DNA of 33,853 nucleotides from a virus: the IMG/VR virus record IMGVR_UViG_3300019759_000004, positions 1-33,853 of that record; one strand, written 5' to 3'. The position numbers and the translations under genes are program-made. Numbering within the stretch: position 1 is the first letter of the stretch; every line of letters begins with the position of its first letter. The notes under the pieces were generated by a model, which was not told the origin of the DNA, ran no database searches, and saw only the letters and a program-made list of their open reading frames with translations. This document shows, in pieces, positions 22,047 through 29,660 of the stretch.

Positions 22047-22085
22047 TTACCACTTATCTATATAGAAAAAATCATTAATCTGCAT
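22047..22085 (-). other. 12-codon mini-ORF in frame with the next gene
   Basis: It starts TAATG on the MuF stop and reads MQINDFFYIDKW, then TAA, then one codon before the ATG of the neck protein, in the same frame. It may be a coupling minicistron, an N-terminus lost by mutation to a stop, or chance. Confidence 0.3.
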
Positions 22086-22906
22086 TAAGCCACCTTTTTC
22101 AAATAATTTTGTAATTCAACAACTTCTGCTTTAGTCCAATTATTAGTTACTAGATAAGTAGCATGTCTGCAATTATACCCACCACCATAAGACCAAGCAG
22201 CGCCAATTTGATTATTTTGCAAAGCTCTCCACTCACCTTCTGTCTTAATCTGCCCTATATAAGTCCTGCAGAATTCTCTTGTAACTGCATCTGAAGGACC
22301 AGCATAAATATATCTTTTATTTAATCCAGCTTCTTTTATACTTCTATAAAAATTATTTCTATTTGTTCTATAAATAACAGACTGAGTAGTATATAATCTA
22401 TTTTTCATACTTGCAATAGGAGTATTTATTTTTCTTGCAATTAACTTAATTAAGTTCTCGTTATCTGTCAAGTTACTAAACTGAGCCATTCTAACTAATC
22501 CAACAGCTTCAGGCTCACTAACCTTCATGATCTTTAATATATCAAGCTCTGAAGTTAAAAACCTATTATATTGCTCAAGCTGGTATGAAATAGAAGATGT
22601 ATTAAAGTCAGAACCTGGATATATTGCCTTTAACTTATCTATATCTTTTTTATATATTTTAAAGAATTTATCCAATAAAACATCTTTTTTTCTATATAAA
22701 GCATCTTGGTTATCTTTCCAAAATTCAGCATTATATAATTTATTTACAATAGAAATCTGAGTATCTTTATTTTTCAATGCCTGAGCAATATCTTGAAGCA
22801 TTAATTTTTCCATGTTATCAACAACTGTTTTCAGTAAAGAATCCATTTTATCAATAGTATCTATTGCTTGTTTATTGTATTTTATTAATGCTTTTGCTTT
22901 ATTCAT
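22085..22906 (-). CDS. MuF-like minor head protein (SPP1 gp7/Mu gpF family)
   Basis: A 273-residue protein. Helical N-terminal two thirds with charged helices, then the family signature near the end: GPSDAVTREFCRTYIGQIKT, and GGGYNCRHATYLV, where the D-x-x-T-R-x-x-C, G and CRH positions match MuF domains. These proteins sit inside the head near the portal and take part in assembly and ejection. No extra toxin domain is fused at the C-terminus, unlike some MuF proteins. The position after the portal agrees. Confidence 0.82.
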   Translation of the reverse strand: MNKAKALIKYNKQAIDTIDKMDSLLKTVVDNMEKLMLQDIAQALKNKDTQISIVNKLYNAEFWKDNQDALYRKKDVLLDKFFKIYKKDIDKLKAIYPGSDFNTSSISYQLEQYNRFLTSELDILKIMKVSEPEAVGLVRMAQFSNLTDNENLIKLIARKINTPIASMKNRLYTTQSVIYRTNRNNFYRSIKEAGLNKRYIYAGPSDAVTREFCRTYIGQIKTEGEWRALQNNQIGAAWSYGGGYNCRHATYLVTNNWTKAEVVELQNYLKKVA

Positions 22907-22913
22907 TTTACAC

Positions 22914-23114
22914 CTATACAGACTTTTCTAAATCCAAAATAAAAGTATCACCTCTTTTAATCTCTCTTGCAAAAAATATATTATCGATAGGAAATTTTCT
23001 AATAATTTTAATAGGCTTTCCTATAACTTTGCATTCCATCTTAACCCAAAAGGCGGTATCTGAAATACTATTCTGGAGGGGCTTGGATAACACCCTTCTT
23101 ACTTTTAGAGTCAC
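22914..23114 (-). CDS. Small basic hypothetical protein overlapping the portal gene end
   Basis: About 66 residues of unknown family, ending KPIKIIRKFPIDNIFFAREI and KRGDTFILDLEKSV, beta-rich and compact. The frame is open further upstream inside the portal gene. The GTG at 23114 is chosen because GGGAG lies eight bases before it, but a GTG at 23093 or an ATG nearer the middle are possible. It lies between portal and MuF genes. Confidence 0.5.
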   Translation of the reverse strand: MTLKVRRVLSKPLQNSISDTAFWVKMECKVIGKPIKIIRKFPIDNIFFAREIKRGDTFILDLEKSV

Positions 23115-24471
23115 CGTTTTCACTCCCTGTTCTTTCAGTTTCAATAGCTTTAAGTCGCTCTTGTGCTTCACTTTCATTTAAACCCTCCATTTCCATTACC
23201 ATCATAACTTTAGTAATTGTTCCATTTGCATATCTATAAGTAATATTTTCTTGTCTTTGTTTTTCTGTTTGCTCTTTAGTTAAAGCAGTTTCACCAGGAA
23301 TCAAATCTGCATAAATAACTTCACTTTCTTTATTTACGATCTTTAGATCCTGTAAAACTTGCTGATCTTCTTCCTCAAACTCTTCCCATTCACCTATTTT
23401 GGAATCTCTAACAGTCACAATATTTTCCATTGCTAATATTCTAGCAACTCCACTTTCAACTTTTACATCAGAAAACAATCCATTTATATCAACACCTTCA
23501 GCATAAGCAAGCCTTTTAAATGATTTTTCAATAAATTCCATCCACTCAAGCTGGGTTTTCCCATCCCCTAAATCCAGTGTTGACAAAGTATTATTTTGTC
23601 CATCTTCAGATCTTTTTAAGTCAGGAACATCAAATAAACCTAGCTGCTTAACCAGTTCTTTCCATTTTGGAGCACTCAACATAGTTGAACCATATATTTG
23701 CTTCAAAAAGTTTCTTCTAGCTGATATATCACCCCAAGCAACACCGCCAGCAAGGACACATTCCATAATTATCAATGGAGATAAAACAGGAGTTGAATTG
23801 TCCTTTCCTATCAATGTAAATGGTAAAACTTCATAATTTGACTGATCCTTGTCAAGCAAGTCTGAAGTTAAAACTTTAGGTAATAAATCCCAGTCTTCAG
23901 CTATAACTTTATATATTTTACCAGCTTTCCATATTTTAAAATTATATAAAATAGCTTTTTGATCTTTATTAATATCTGCACTTTTACCAACTTTTACAAT
24001 AGTGTACAATACATCATTGTTCACGTCTTCAACTTGAATGAATTCTGAAGCATGCAAAGCCTTAAACTTTTCTTTTCCATTAATATTATAAGTCCAAAAC
24101 AGAGCTCTGGCATTTAAGTTGTAATATTGTTCTAATTTACCTATTTCTCTTTTTCTTCTCTTAATCCATTTCTTTTTTTCCCATTCTGGATAAGAAACAT
24201 CTTTAGAGTAAATATTTGAACCTGATCTAACAAAAGTCTTTGTTGTGTTTTCTTGTATCAAATCCATATTTTTTTTATTTTTATAATATCTTTTTGCAAT
24301 ATAATTTGCTAGATCCTGTGACTGTTTACCATTAAGAAATCTTTTATCAGCCTCGAAAATAGATGGGTTGTAAGGTAAAATCATGTATTCACTTTCCTCT
24401 TCCTTCTTTATATTTCTAGGATTAACTTCTACTCCAGTACTTAACCCATTCTTACCTTTACTAATAACCAT
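23068..24471 (-). CDS. Portal protein
   Basis: A 467-residue protein between the large terminase and MuF genes, the fixed place of the portal, the dodecameric ring through which DNA enters the head. The start is low in structure. A central segment with ARRNFLKQIYGSTMLSAPKW, then LDLGDGKTQLEWMEFIEKSF, and LFSDVKVESGVARILAMENI is consistent with the crown and clip of SPP1-type portals. The C-terminal tail is acidic and Glu/Gln-rich. The ATG at 24471 has GGAG nine bases upstream and overlaps the terminase stop. An in-frame ATG at 24486 is possible. Confidence 0.75.
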   Translation of the reverse strand: MVISKGKNGLSTGVEVNPRNIKKEEESEYMILPYNPSIFEADKRFLNGKQSQDLANYIAKRYYKNKKNMDLIQENTTKTFVRSGSNIYSKDVSYPEWEKKKWIKRRKREIGKLEQYYNLNARALFWTYNINGKEKFKALHASEFIQVEDVNNDVLYTIVKVGKSADINKDQKAILYNFKIWKAGKIYKVIAEDWDLLPKVLTSDLLDKDQSNYEVLPFTLIGKDNSTPVLSPLIIMECVLAGGVAWGDISARRNFLKQIYGSTMLSAPKWKELVKQLGLFDVPDLKRSEDGQNNTLSTLDLGDGKTQLEWMEFIEKSFKRLAYAEGVDINGLFSDVKVESGVARILAMENIVTVRDSKIGEWEEFEEEDQQVLQDLKIVNKESEVIYADLIPGETALTKEQTEKQRQENITYRYANGTITKVMMVMEMEGLNESEAQERLKAIETERTGSENGDSKSKKGVIQAPPE

Positions 24472-26176
24472 AATCAACATCTCCATTTACAATTTCAAGT
24501 ATAGATTTATTAAGATGAAACAAAGGAGCAATCATTGCTTCAGCAGGGTGACTCATCTCTTTTTGTCTTTCATCACTGTATTTTTCGCCATATATATAAC
24601 TCATAGCGAACCATTTATTCTTTTCATCAACTGTTACTTTATTAACTTCTTCACCGCTTTCATCAATTTCTGTTTGTCTAAACATTTCATTTACAACTAA
24701 TAACTGGTCATCCATGTCTCTATTAGAAACATTTATAACTCTTATGTTAACTTTTCTAAATGCAGACATCCAGCCAGAGCCAGCTGTTCCATAAGCTTTA
24801 ACTGAATTTTCTGCAAATATAGTAAACTTACCATATTTATTTTTTAAAGAATCAATCCAGCTAACCATAGAACCCTTATTAAATATTTCAACCGGTAAGA
24901 TATACCAACAACCATACTCATCAATTATAATAGGGCAAGCAGCAGCTGTTTTATGCCCACCTGGATCAAAACCCATTAATACATCATAGTATTTAAAATC
25001 ATCAACTTCAAGTTCATCAAAATGATCTGGAGTCAGTGAATAAAAGCTTCTATCAGGAGAACCTGCATCAAGGTCTGCTTTTAGTTCATTTGCAATCCTG
25101 ATAGGGTCATGAAAAAATCTTGATGATTCAATGTCAAAATAATCACTCTTTCCACTTTTCAAAGGATGATCTAAGTATGTATTTCTAAAGGAAAATGATT
25201 TTATTCCAGGATATTTTTTTTCAAATATTTTAAATGTTTCTTGCCATGCTTTTAAATATCCAATACCACTCTTTAGAAAGCTTAAAAAATCAGTCCATAA
25301 AGTTCTTAATTCGTGATTTTCAAGCATTTGTGCACCACGTATTATTTCTCTAAAACCTGCATCAGTAGTTGACTTTAGAGTCCCTGCATAACATACATTA
25401 GTAGCAGCCATCGTTACAGCTCCTTTTGTATCACTAATCTTTTTATCTGCTCCAGCTTCATCTTTAAAAGCACCTGTTACTCTTCCTTGCCTTCCAGGGT
25501 CACTTCCCGATGAAGCCCCTTTTATTCCTGAATGTGGAGTTTCATAAAAAGAAAGGAATTTATCATCATAAAAGTTTTTAGCTGAATATATAACAGTTTG
25601 CTCAATAAGAGCCCTTCCTCTTCCCATATTAGTTTGAGTTCTATCTTTGTTTTTATCTACATCAGTTTCAACTCTAGATAAAAATAAAACTTCTCTACCT
25701 CTATGATGAAGCAAAGACATTATTTCTCCTGATATTATTGTAAAACTTAAACCCACATCTCTGCTTTTCCAGTAGGCAAGTGAATATCTAAGATAGAACT
25801 CCCATATAACCACTTGATACCAAAATGCAGTAAATCTAACAAAAGGATTTTTAGTATTTCCTGGAAGCTCTCCAATATTCTCCTTGTACCAATCGCCAGA
25901 AAATTTTCTTTGGTCAACAGATGTAATGTTTAAATTAACAAATAAAATAAAATCAAATTCTCTATCCATGTATTCATGATATTCTTTTGCAAAAGATTTA
26001 TCTTTATAATATTCAATTAAAAAAGATTTCCTTAAGGCAACAACCTTGCCTTGATAATCTTTCATGAAGATAACTAATCTTTTTTCATAACTATATTCAT
26101 CTTTAAATTCATTTTCTACATCTATACTTAAATGATGAAATAATTTTAAAAATCTTTGGAATTTAGAAGTCTTCAT
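24461..26176 (-). CDS. terL: Terminase large subunit
   Basis: A 571-residue protein. The ATPase half has a variant Walker A, YWKSRDVGLS (about 135-144), Walker B FKDEAGA (about 237-243, D239 E240) and the coupling motif AGTLKSTTD (264-272). The nuclease half starts LMGFDPGGHKTAAACP (D404), continues IFAENS and ends EMSHPAEAMI, an RNase H-like fold. It packages and cuts DNA together with the small subunit just upstream, whose end it overlaps. The N-terminal 100 residues are extra compared with short terminases. A stand-alone relative of its nuclease half is encoded at 31861-32580. Confidence 0.9.
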   Translation of the reverse strand: MKTSKFQRFLKLFHHLSIDVENEFKDEYSYEKRLVIFMKDYQGKVVALRKSFLIEYYKDKSFAKEYHEYMDREFDFILFVNLNITSVDQRKFSGDWYKENIGELPGNTKNPFVRFTAFWYQVVIWEFYLRYSLAYWKSRDVGLSFTIISGEIMSLLHHRGREVLFLSRVETDVDKNKDRTQTNMGRGRALIEQTVIYSAKNFYDDKFLSFYETPHSGIKGASSGSDPGRQGRVTGAFKDEAGADKKISDTKGAVTMAATNVCYAGTLKSTTDAGFREIIRGAQMLENHELRTLWTDFLSFLKSGIGYLKAWQETFKIFEKKYPGIKSFSFRNTYLDHPLKSGKSDYFDIESSRFFHDPIRIANELKADLDAGSPDRSFYSLTPDHFDELEVDDFKYYDVLMGFDPGGHKTAAACPIIIDEYGCWYILPVEIFNKGSMVSWIDSLKNKYGKFTIFAENSVKAYGTAGSGWMSAFRKVNIRVINVSNRDMDDQLLVVNEMFRQTEIDESGEEVNKVTVDEKNKWFAMSYIYGEKYSDERQKEMSHPAEAMIAPLFHLNKSILEIVNGDVDYGY

Positions 26177-26624
26177 TCATAATCCTTTTCTCTAGTTCTG
26201 AAATATCATCTGCATGTACATTACCTATGTCAACTTTATCTTTCTTTTCTTCAACTTGCTTATCTTGCCTTCTGAAGTTTTTAGGATCAAAATTTGCAAG
26301 AGTAAATATAATTGCAGTATCTGAAGCTTGGATATATTTTTTAGTTTCAAGCTTTTCTATCTTACCATTTACAATAACTTCTTTATACTCAAAAACATAT
26401 TTACCCTGTGTTCTTTCTATCAAACTATTCTTAACAATTGCAACTAATTTCTTTTTACTCTTTTTTAGGGTGTTCGAAAAGTCCGATTTATCCTTGTCTT
26501 TTTTCCATTTATAAAAGGTTGATCTTGATATTTGTAAATACTCTATCAATTGATTTTCGCTATAGCCTTCAACCTCTATCAGATAAGCTATCTCTTTTAA
26601 ATCAATATCATCATATTTAGCCAA
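26163..26624 (-). CDS. terS: Terminase small subunit
   Basis: A 153-residue protein. N-terminal helix-turn-helix: LKEIAYLIEVEGYSENQLIE and YLQISRSTFYKWKKD, which would recognise the packaging site. The C-terminal part includes TAIIFTLANFDPKNFRRQ, the element common to small terminases that follows the oligomerisation core. TTG start at 26624 with AAGGGG six bases upstream. No ATG in the right frame precedes the helix-turn-helix. It overlaps the large subunit by 14 bases. Confidence 0.82.
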   Translation of the reverse strand: MAKYDDIDLKEIAYLIEVEGYSENQLIEYLQISRSTFYKWKKDKDKSDFSNTLKKSKKKLVAIVKNSLIERTQGKYVFEYKEVIVNGKIEKLETKKYIQASDTAIIFTLANFDPKNFRRQDKQVEEKKDKVDIGNVHADDISELEKRIMNEDF

Positions 26625-26634
26625 ATCAAACCCC

Positions 26635-26790
26635 TTATATTAACTTACCCATACATGAGTTACATAAGCAATCATGTATCTCAACATCTTTTTTACTTTC
26701 TACTTCACACCAAAAACCCTCAAGATCCCAGTAAGCCAAATCACTTAAAGGGAATGTCAAACCACAATCTTCACAATCATACTCATCCAT
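26635..26790 (-). CDS. Small zinc-ribbon protein upstream of terminase
   Basis: A 51-residue acidic protein: MDEYDCEDCGLTFPLSDLAY, then a WDLEGFWC stretch, and CLCNSCMG near the end. The pairs CEDC and CNSC (with two additional Cys) can bind one zinc. Start behind AGGGG and next to the previous stop. Its own last bases lead into the terminase ribosome site. A regulator of packaging or of late transcription is possible but unproven. Confidence 0.65.
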   Translation of the reverse strand: MDEYDCEDCGLTFPLSDLAYWDLEGFWCEVESKKDVEIHDCLCNSCMGKLI

Positions 26791-26791
26791 A

Positions 26792-27163
26792 CTAAACCCC
26801 TAAATCTTCAGATAAAGAACACTCTTCTGGTGTTTGTCTAACACTTGATTCAACTCTATGATAAATATTATTAAGTATATTATTTACATTCACGTTTCCA
26901 GGAGCATGATCTGCAAGATGCTCAGCAACTGCTATTGTTAAATTAGTAATCAACTTATTGTCTTCATCTTCATCAACATCTTCAGTCCTAATTATTTTAA
27001 TAACTATATATTCCATTATGTCCATCACGCTACTTGGTCTATCTTTAAGAAGATTGATCCCCATGGTAATATCTTTGGATACGCCACTGTAAGATATACT
27101 AAAACTTAAAGATAGATTATCTAAAATAGGATAAATCATGTTGCTTGCTATTAAGTATCTCAT
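26792..27163 (-). CDS. Hypothetical protein, late operon
   Basis: A 123-residue acidic protein of unknown family. It has a helical core (KIIRTEDVDEDEDNKLITNL, then TIAVAEHLADHAPGNVNVNN) and no membrane segment. Start behind AAGGAG, and a promoter lies directly upstream. Confidence 0.65.
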   Translation of the reverse strand: MRYLIASNMIYPILDNLSLSFSISYSGVSKDITMGINLLKDRPSSVMDIMEYIVIKIIRTEDVDEDEDNKLITNLTIAVAEHLADHAPGNVNVNNILNNIYHRVESSVRQTPEECSLSEDLGV

Positions 27164-27180
27164 AAAAACTCCTTCACTAA

Positions 27181-27208
27181 TTATTACTTTTTACATGTTA
27201 AATGTCAA
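27181..27208 (-). promoter_or_regulatory. Promoter ahead of the terminase region
   Basis: TTGACA (27208-27203), a 16-bp spacer and TAATAA (27186-27181), in the 51-bp gap before the 123-residue gene. The leader would be only about 11 nt and would begin at the Shine-Dalgarno. Confidence 0.5.
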
Positions 27209-27214
27209 ATCTCT

Positions 27215-27460
27215 TTAACTTCTCCACTTAAAACTTCTTTTAGCTTCTACCCATGTAACTCTTGTTTTAGTATCATTACATCTTAAAAAGATATTACATT
27301 TATAATTAAAAACTTTATGATCTTTCTCTATTTTATCAAAAATAAATATAAAGTAACCTTTTCTTTCAAATTTTATTTTTCTTCTTGTAAGAAATTCTTT
27401 TACCTTTAGAACTTCACTTTTATCATTAAAAAATAGAAAACTTTCAAACATTTTAGCCAA
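27215..27460 (-). CDS. Small basic hypothetical protein, first gene of late operon
   Basis: An 81-residue basic protein: FFNDKSEVLKVKEFLTRRKI, then a beta hairpin-like GYFIFIFDKI and CNIFLRCND. TTG start with GGAGG seven bases upstream; an ATG three codons in has no site. As the first gene behind the promoter at 27482-27510 it could be a late regulator. No recognised DNA-binding motif. Confidence 0.6.
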   Translation of the reverse strand: MAKMFESFLFFNDKSEVLKVKEFLTRRKIKFERKGYFIFIFDKIEKDHKVFNYKCNIFLRCNDTKTRVTWVEAKRSFKWRS

Positions 27461-27481
27461 CCTTTACCCTCCAACAAATAA

Positions 27482-27510
27482 ATCATAACTTTTATAATAA
27501 TTCTTGTCAA
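27482..27510 (-). promoter_or_regulatory. Late operon promoter
   Basis: TTGACA (27510-27505), a 17-bp spacer and TATGAT (27487-27482). The -35 region TGCTTGACAAGAA is identical over 13 bases to that of the leftward early promoter at 1595, including the CTTGACAAG palindrome. Both promoters may therefore answer to the same regulator. Confidence 0.78.
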
Positions 27511-27538
27511 GCACGAATTTAACTATAAAATAAAATTC

Positions 27539-27567
27539 TTGATATATTAAAAATAAAAAGTTAATAT
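27539..27567 (+). promoter_or_regulatory. Promoter of the lone plus-strand gene
   Basis: TTGATA (27539-27544), a 17-bp spacer and TAATAT (27562-27567), then TGGAGG and the ATG at 27585. It is divergent from the late promoter 29 bp away. Confidence 0.6.
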
Positions 27568-27584
27568 TAATCAATGGAGGTTTT

Positions 27585-27998
27585 ATGTATAAATTCCAAT
27601 TAAAAGAAGCTAAAAAAGATATAAAAATAGGGAAAGTGTTAAATGCATCATATAAATTTAATAAAAAAATTAATAAAGAAACTAGCAAGGCAATTAAAAA
27701 AACAATTAAAAAGAAAGAAATGGAGGATATTATGAAATCTAACACCTTGACAATGATTATAACTATTTTAACAGTTGTACTTGCAGGAATAGGCTTTGTA
27801 TTTAAAACAGGTGCTCAATATCAGAAAATTGTTGATAGTGGAGCAAAAACATCTGAACAGCTGACAAAATTAATAAAACTAAATGAATCATCAATTAAAG
27901 ATGTTGCACAAATTAAGGACACATCAAATCAACTTGAAATTTACTTAAATTTAACTCATCAGAAGGTTTTTGGAAGGGAAATAAAAATAAGAAGGTAG
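27585..27998 (+). CDS. Dual-start membrane protein (possible holin/antiholin or exclusion protein)
   Basis: A lone plus-strand gene of 137 residues between two leftward blocks, with its own promoter. The first 49 residues contain 16 Lys and no hydrophobic run. In frame at 27732, GGAGG with five-base spacing precedes a second ATG. This would give an 88-residue product starting MKSNTLTMIITILTVVLAGI with one membrane helix and then a coiled-coil-like tail (SEQLTKLIKLNESSIKDVAQ). Two products differing by a positive N-terminal extension recall the long and short forms of lambda S. Its isolation and promoter recall lysogenic-conversion or superinfection-exclusion genes. Which one applies is unknown. 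Confidence 0.65.
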   Translation: MYKFQLKEAKKDIKIGKVLNASYKFNKKINKETSKAIKKTIKKKEMEDIMKSNTLTMIITILTVVLAGIGFVFKTGAQYQKIVDSGAKTSEQLTKLIKLNESSIKDVAQIKDTSNQLEIYLNLTHQKVFGREIKIRR

Positions 27999-28000
27999 GG

Positions 28001-28036
28001 TTCTAAAACGCAGTTTTAAATTGTTACCTTTTAGAA
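28001..28036. terminator. Possible terminator between convergent genes
   Basis: TTCTAAAA (28001-28008) pairs with TTTTAGAA (28029-28036), and inside it AAAAC/GTTTT forms a smaller hairpin, between the converging genes. AT-rich and weak. Confidence 0.3.
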
Positions 28037-28224
28037 TTCAACAAATAGAGAACAACCTCTTTATCCTCCTCAAAACTACCTGAATACCTTACATTATTAC
28101 TACCTATATTATCATAAATCTTTCGTAAACAAGAATATGGCAATTTGAGACTTTCAAGCATTTGCATGTACTTTACTTGAAACACTGTAAAAGATTTTTC
28201 ACAGCTTCTAATTTTACCCTCCAT
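28024..28224 (-). CDS. Small hypothetical protein, end of leftward operon
   Basis: A 66-residue basic protein of unknown family, MEGKIRSCEKSFTVFQVKYM then SLKLPYSCLRKIYDNIGSNN, with Cys at 8 and about 33. Start behind TAGGAG. Last gene of the leftward block before the convergent lone gene. Confidence 0.6.
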   Translation of the reverse strand: MEGKIRSCEKSFTVFQVKYMQMLESLKLPYSCLRKIYDNIGSNNVRYSGSFEEDKEVVLYLLNSKR

Positions 28225-28233
28225 TTCTTTCTC

Positions 28234-28665
28234 CTATTTGAAACATTCTTCCAAAATTACATAAACTCTATGTTTAAGAGTAGATAAATCTGTATCTTCT
28301 TTTTTTGACATTTCACTAATTTCTCCAGCTAAAGACTTAAAAGGCATTCCCTGTCCATCCCTTCCGAATCTTGCTACAACTTTATCAGGTAAAAGATATA
28401 ATTCAATGCAATCTCTCTCTTCATTATATCGAGATTGAAAAGGAGTTCTTCCATTAAATTGCTGCTTTAATTTCATATCAAAATTAGCTAGAGAATTTTC
28501 TAGCTTGCTTTTTGAATTACTTTCTTCAGCTAGTTTTAATTCTTCTAATTTAGATTGCCTTTCTTTTGCTAAATCTAACTGCTCTTGCATTTCCTCAATG
28601 CTTAAAACTCCTTTTTGGAATTGGTCAGCTAGTTCTTTTAATTTTGGATTAAATATCAATGACAT
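28234..28665 (-). CDS. Hypothetical protein with N-terminal coiled coil
   Basis: A 143-residue protein. Residues 8-60 are a charged helix (LKELADQFQKGVLSIEEMQE, continuing LDLAKERQSKLEELKLAEES). A compact domain follows, with ERDCIELYLLPDKVVARFGR and an end helix (LSTLKHRVYVILEECFK). Family unknown. The start lies in GGAGGAGCAAGATG, so the acidic tail of the previous protein (EEEEEQDVIDI) doubles as the ribosome site. Confidence 0.65.
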   Translation of the reverse strand: MSLIFNPKLKELADQFQKGVLSIEEMQEQLDLAKERQSKLEELKLAEESNSKSKLENSLANFDMKLKQQFNGRTPFQSRYNEERDCIELYLLPDKVVARFGRDGQGMPFKSLAGEISEMSKKEDTDLSTLKHRVYVILEECFK

Positions 28666-28957
28666 CTTGCTCCTCCTCTTCTTCAGTGGGAAATATCACC
28701 CTCCCACGAATTGCTAAAAATAATATCTCTTCTATTAAGATTTCTACAGATTCATCATGCGGCTCCTTTAGTTTCTTAATTTTAGAGTTAACATCTGGAT
28801 TATCCCTATATACTGCAAATCTTGCATTAAAACGCAATATGTTATCTTCCATACTCCATTTAGTAGCGTTTACCTGCCCACCTCTAAGGCTTCCAGTCTT
28901 AAATATTTTCCCTTTTGGGTCTTTTAGAATAATATCAATGGGTGTTATTACTTTCAC
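28649..28957 (-). CDS. Hypothetical protein with GTG start
   Basis: A 102-residue protein of unknown family. KDPKGKIFKTGSLRGGQVNA suggests a beta-rich start, a middle helix EPHDESVEILIEEILFLAIR follows, and the end is strongly acidic. The GTG at 28957 overlaps the previous stop (GTGA) behind AGGAGG. Confidence 0.65.
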   Translation of the reverse strand: MKVITPIDIILKDPKGKIFKTGSLRGGQVNATKWSMEDNILRFNARFAVYRDNPDVNSKIKKLKEPHDESVEILIEEILFLAIRGRVIFPTEEEEEQDVIDI

Positions 28958-29082
28958 TTCTTCTCCTCCTTCCTAACATCCTCAAATACTTCCTTTATTA
29001 AATTATCTATAGCTACTTTCATCCATGCTAGAATTAATGCTGCACATATCGCACCTGTAAGAAAACCTATCGCTTTAATCAT
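28954..29082 (-). CDS. 42-residue single-membrane-helix protein
   Basis: MIKAIGFLTGAICAALILAW forms one membrane helix, followed by MKVAIDNLIKEVFEDVRKEEKK, a charged amphipathic tail. Start behind AAGGAGG; the stop overlaps the next GTG. Small membrane proteins of this size can be holins, pinholins or membrane-targeted inhibitors. It lies in the early or middle block, far from the endolysin, so a holin role is uncertain. Confidence 0.6.
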   Translation of the reverse strand: MIKAIGFLTGAICAALILAWMKVAIDNLIKEVFEDVRKEEKK

Positions 29083-29266
29083 TTTTCCTCCTTTCCATCT
29101 CTAAAATAACTTTCCCTAATTGCAATTCTGCTTGCTCCAACTCCTCTTTACTAAGACTTAGAATGTGATTTATAATTTTATTATGTCTTTTAGTGGTAAA
29201 ATCTAAATCTATTAAAATTTTACCTTTTTTTTGCTTTTTTATTTTTAATTTTAAACTAGAGTCCAT
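29075..29266 (-). CDS. Small basic hypothetical protein
   Basis: A 63-residue protein, MDSSLKLKIKKQKKGKILID then a helical NHILSLSKEELEQAELQLGK end. The frame is open to a TTG at 29278, but that codon would lie only about six bases from the predicted transcript start, so the ATG at 29266 is preferred. The Shine-Dalgarno is weak. First gene behind the promoter at 29291-29319. Confidence 0.55.
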   Translation of the reverse strand: MDSSLKLKIKKQKKGKILIDLDFTTKRHNKIINHILSLSKEELEQAELQLGKVILEMERRKND

Positions 29267-29290
29267 ATCCACATCCAACAGCTACTTTAA

Positions 29291-29319
29291 ATAATAAGAG
29301 ATAAATGTTGAATTGTCAA
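29291..29319 (-). promoter_or_regulatory. Internal promoter of the leftward block
   Basis: TTGACA (29319-29314), a 17-bp spacer and TATTAT (29296-29291), in a 59-bp gap. It separates genes 29266-28024 into their own transcription unit. The -35 lies in ATTGACAAT, a palindrome. Confidence 0.7.
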
Positions 29320-29337
29320 TGGTTAAGGCGTTATTTG

Positions 29338-29463
29338 TTAGAAACTGCAATTTCCATCATGGTCAACACTTGCAATTAATTTGCTTGATAGTTTTTTATA
29401 GTAAACAGAAACTGGATTTTCATTTTCTAAATCATTAAGAACTATAATTACTACTTTACACAA
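29338..29463 (-). CDS. Possible 41-residue protein (TTG start)
   Basis: An open frame starting at a TTG: CKVVIIVLNDLENENPVSVY, then YKKLSSKLIASVDHDGNCSF. The composition looks coding and it fills the gap between the previous gene and the promoter, but the ribosome site is poor. Confidence 0.35.
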   Translation of the reverse strand: MCKVVIIVLNDLENENPVSVYYKKLSSKLIASVDHDGNCSF

Positions 29464-29470
29464 TAAAAGC

Positions 29471-29659
29471 TCATGAAGCTCTCTTTTTTATTTCATCATT
29501 TAAAGCATTTATCTTAACTCTTGTTAATTGCTGAAGCATTCCTAAATGATTTTTAATAGCATTTTTTAACTTTACCCTCTCTTCTTTAAGCTCATTAAGA
29601 TTCATTATCTTTAAAGATTTTTTATAAGTGATAAGAGTTTCATTAATTCTCATGTGCAT
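29471..29659 (-). CDS. Small coiled-coil hypothetical protein
   Basis: A 62-residue helical protein: MHMRINETLITYKKSLKIMN, then LNELKEERVKLKNAIKNHLG and a Lys-rich end. The ATG at 29659 with AGGAG six bases upstream is chosen over an in-frame ATG at 29689 inside the previous gene. No known family. Confidence 0.6.
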   Translation of the reverse strand: MHMRINETLITYKKSLKIMNLNELKEERVKLKNAIKNHLGMLQQLTRVKINALNDEIKKRAS

Positions 29660-29660
29660 A

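Noticed and set aside
27464-27745. Minus-strand 93-codon frame rich in hydrophobic residues
   Set aside because: Antisense to the dual-start gene and across its promoter; hydrophobicity comes from reading Lys-rich codons backwards.
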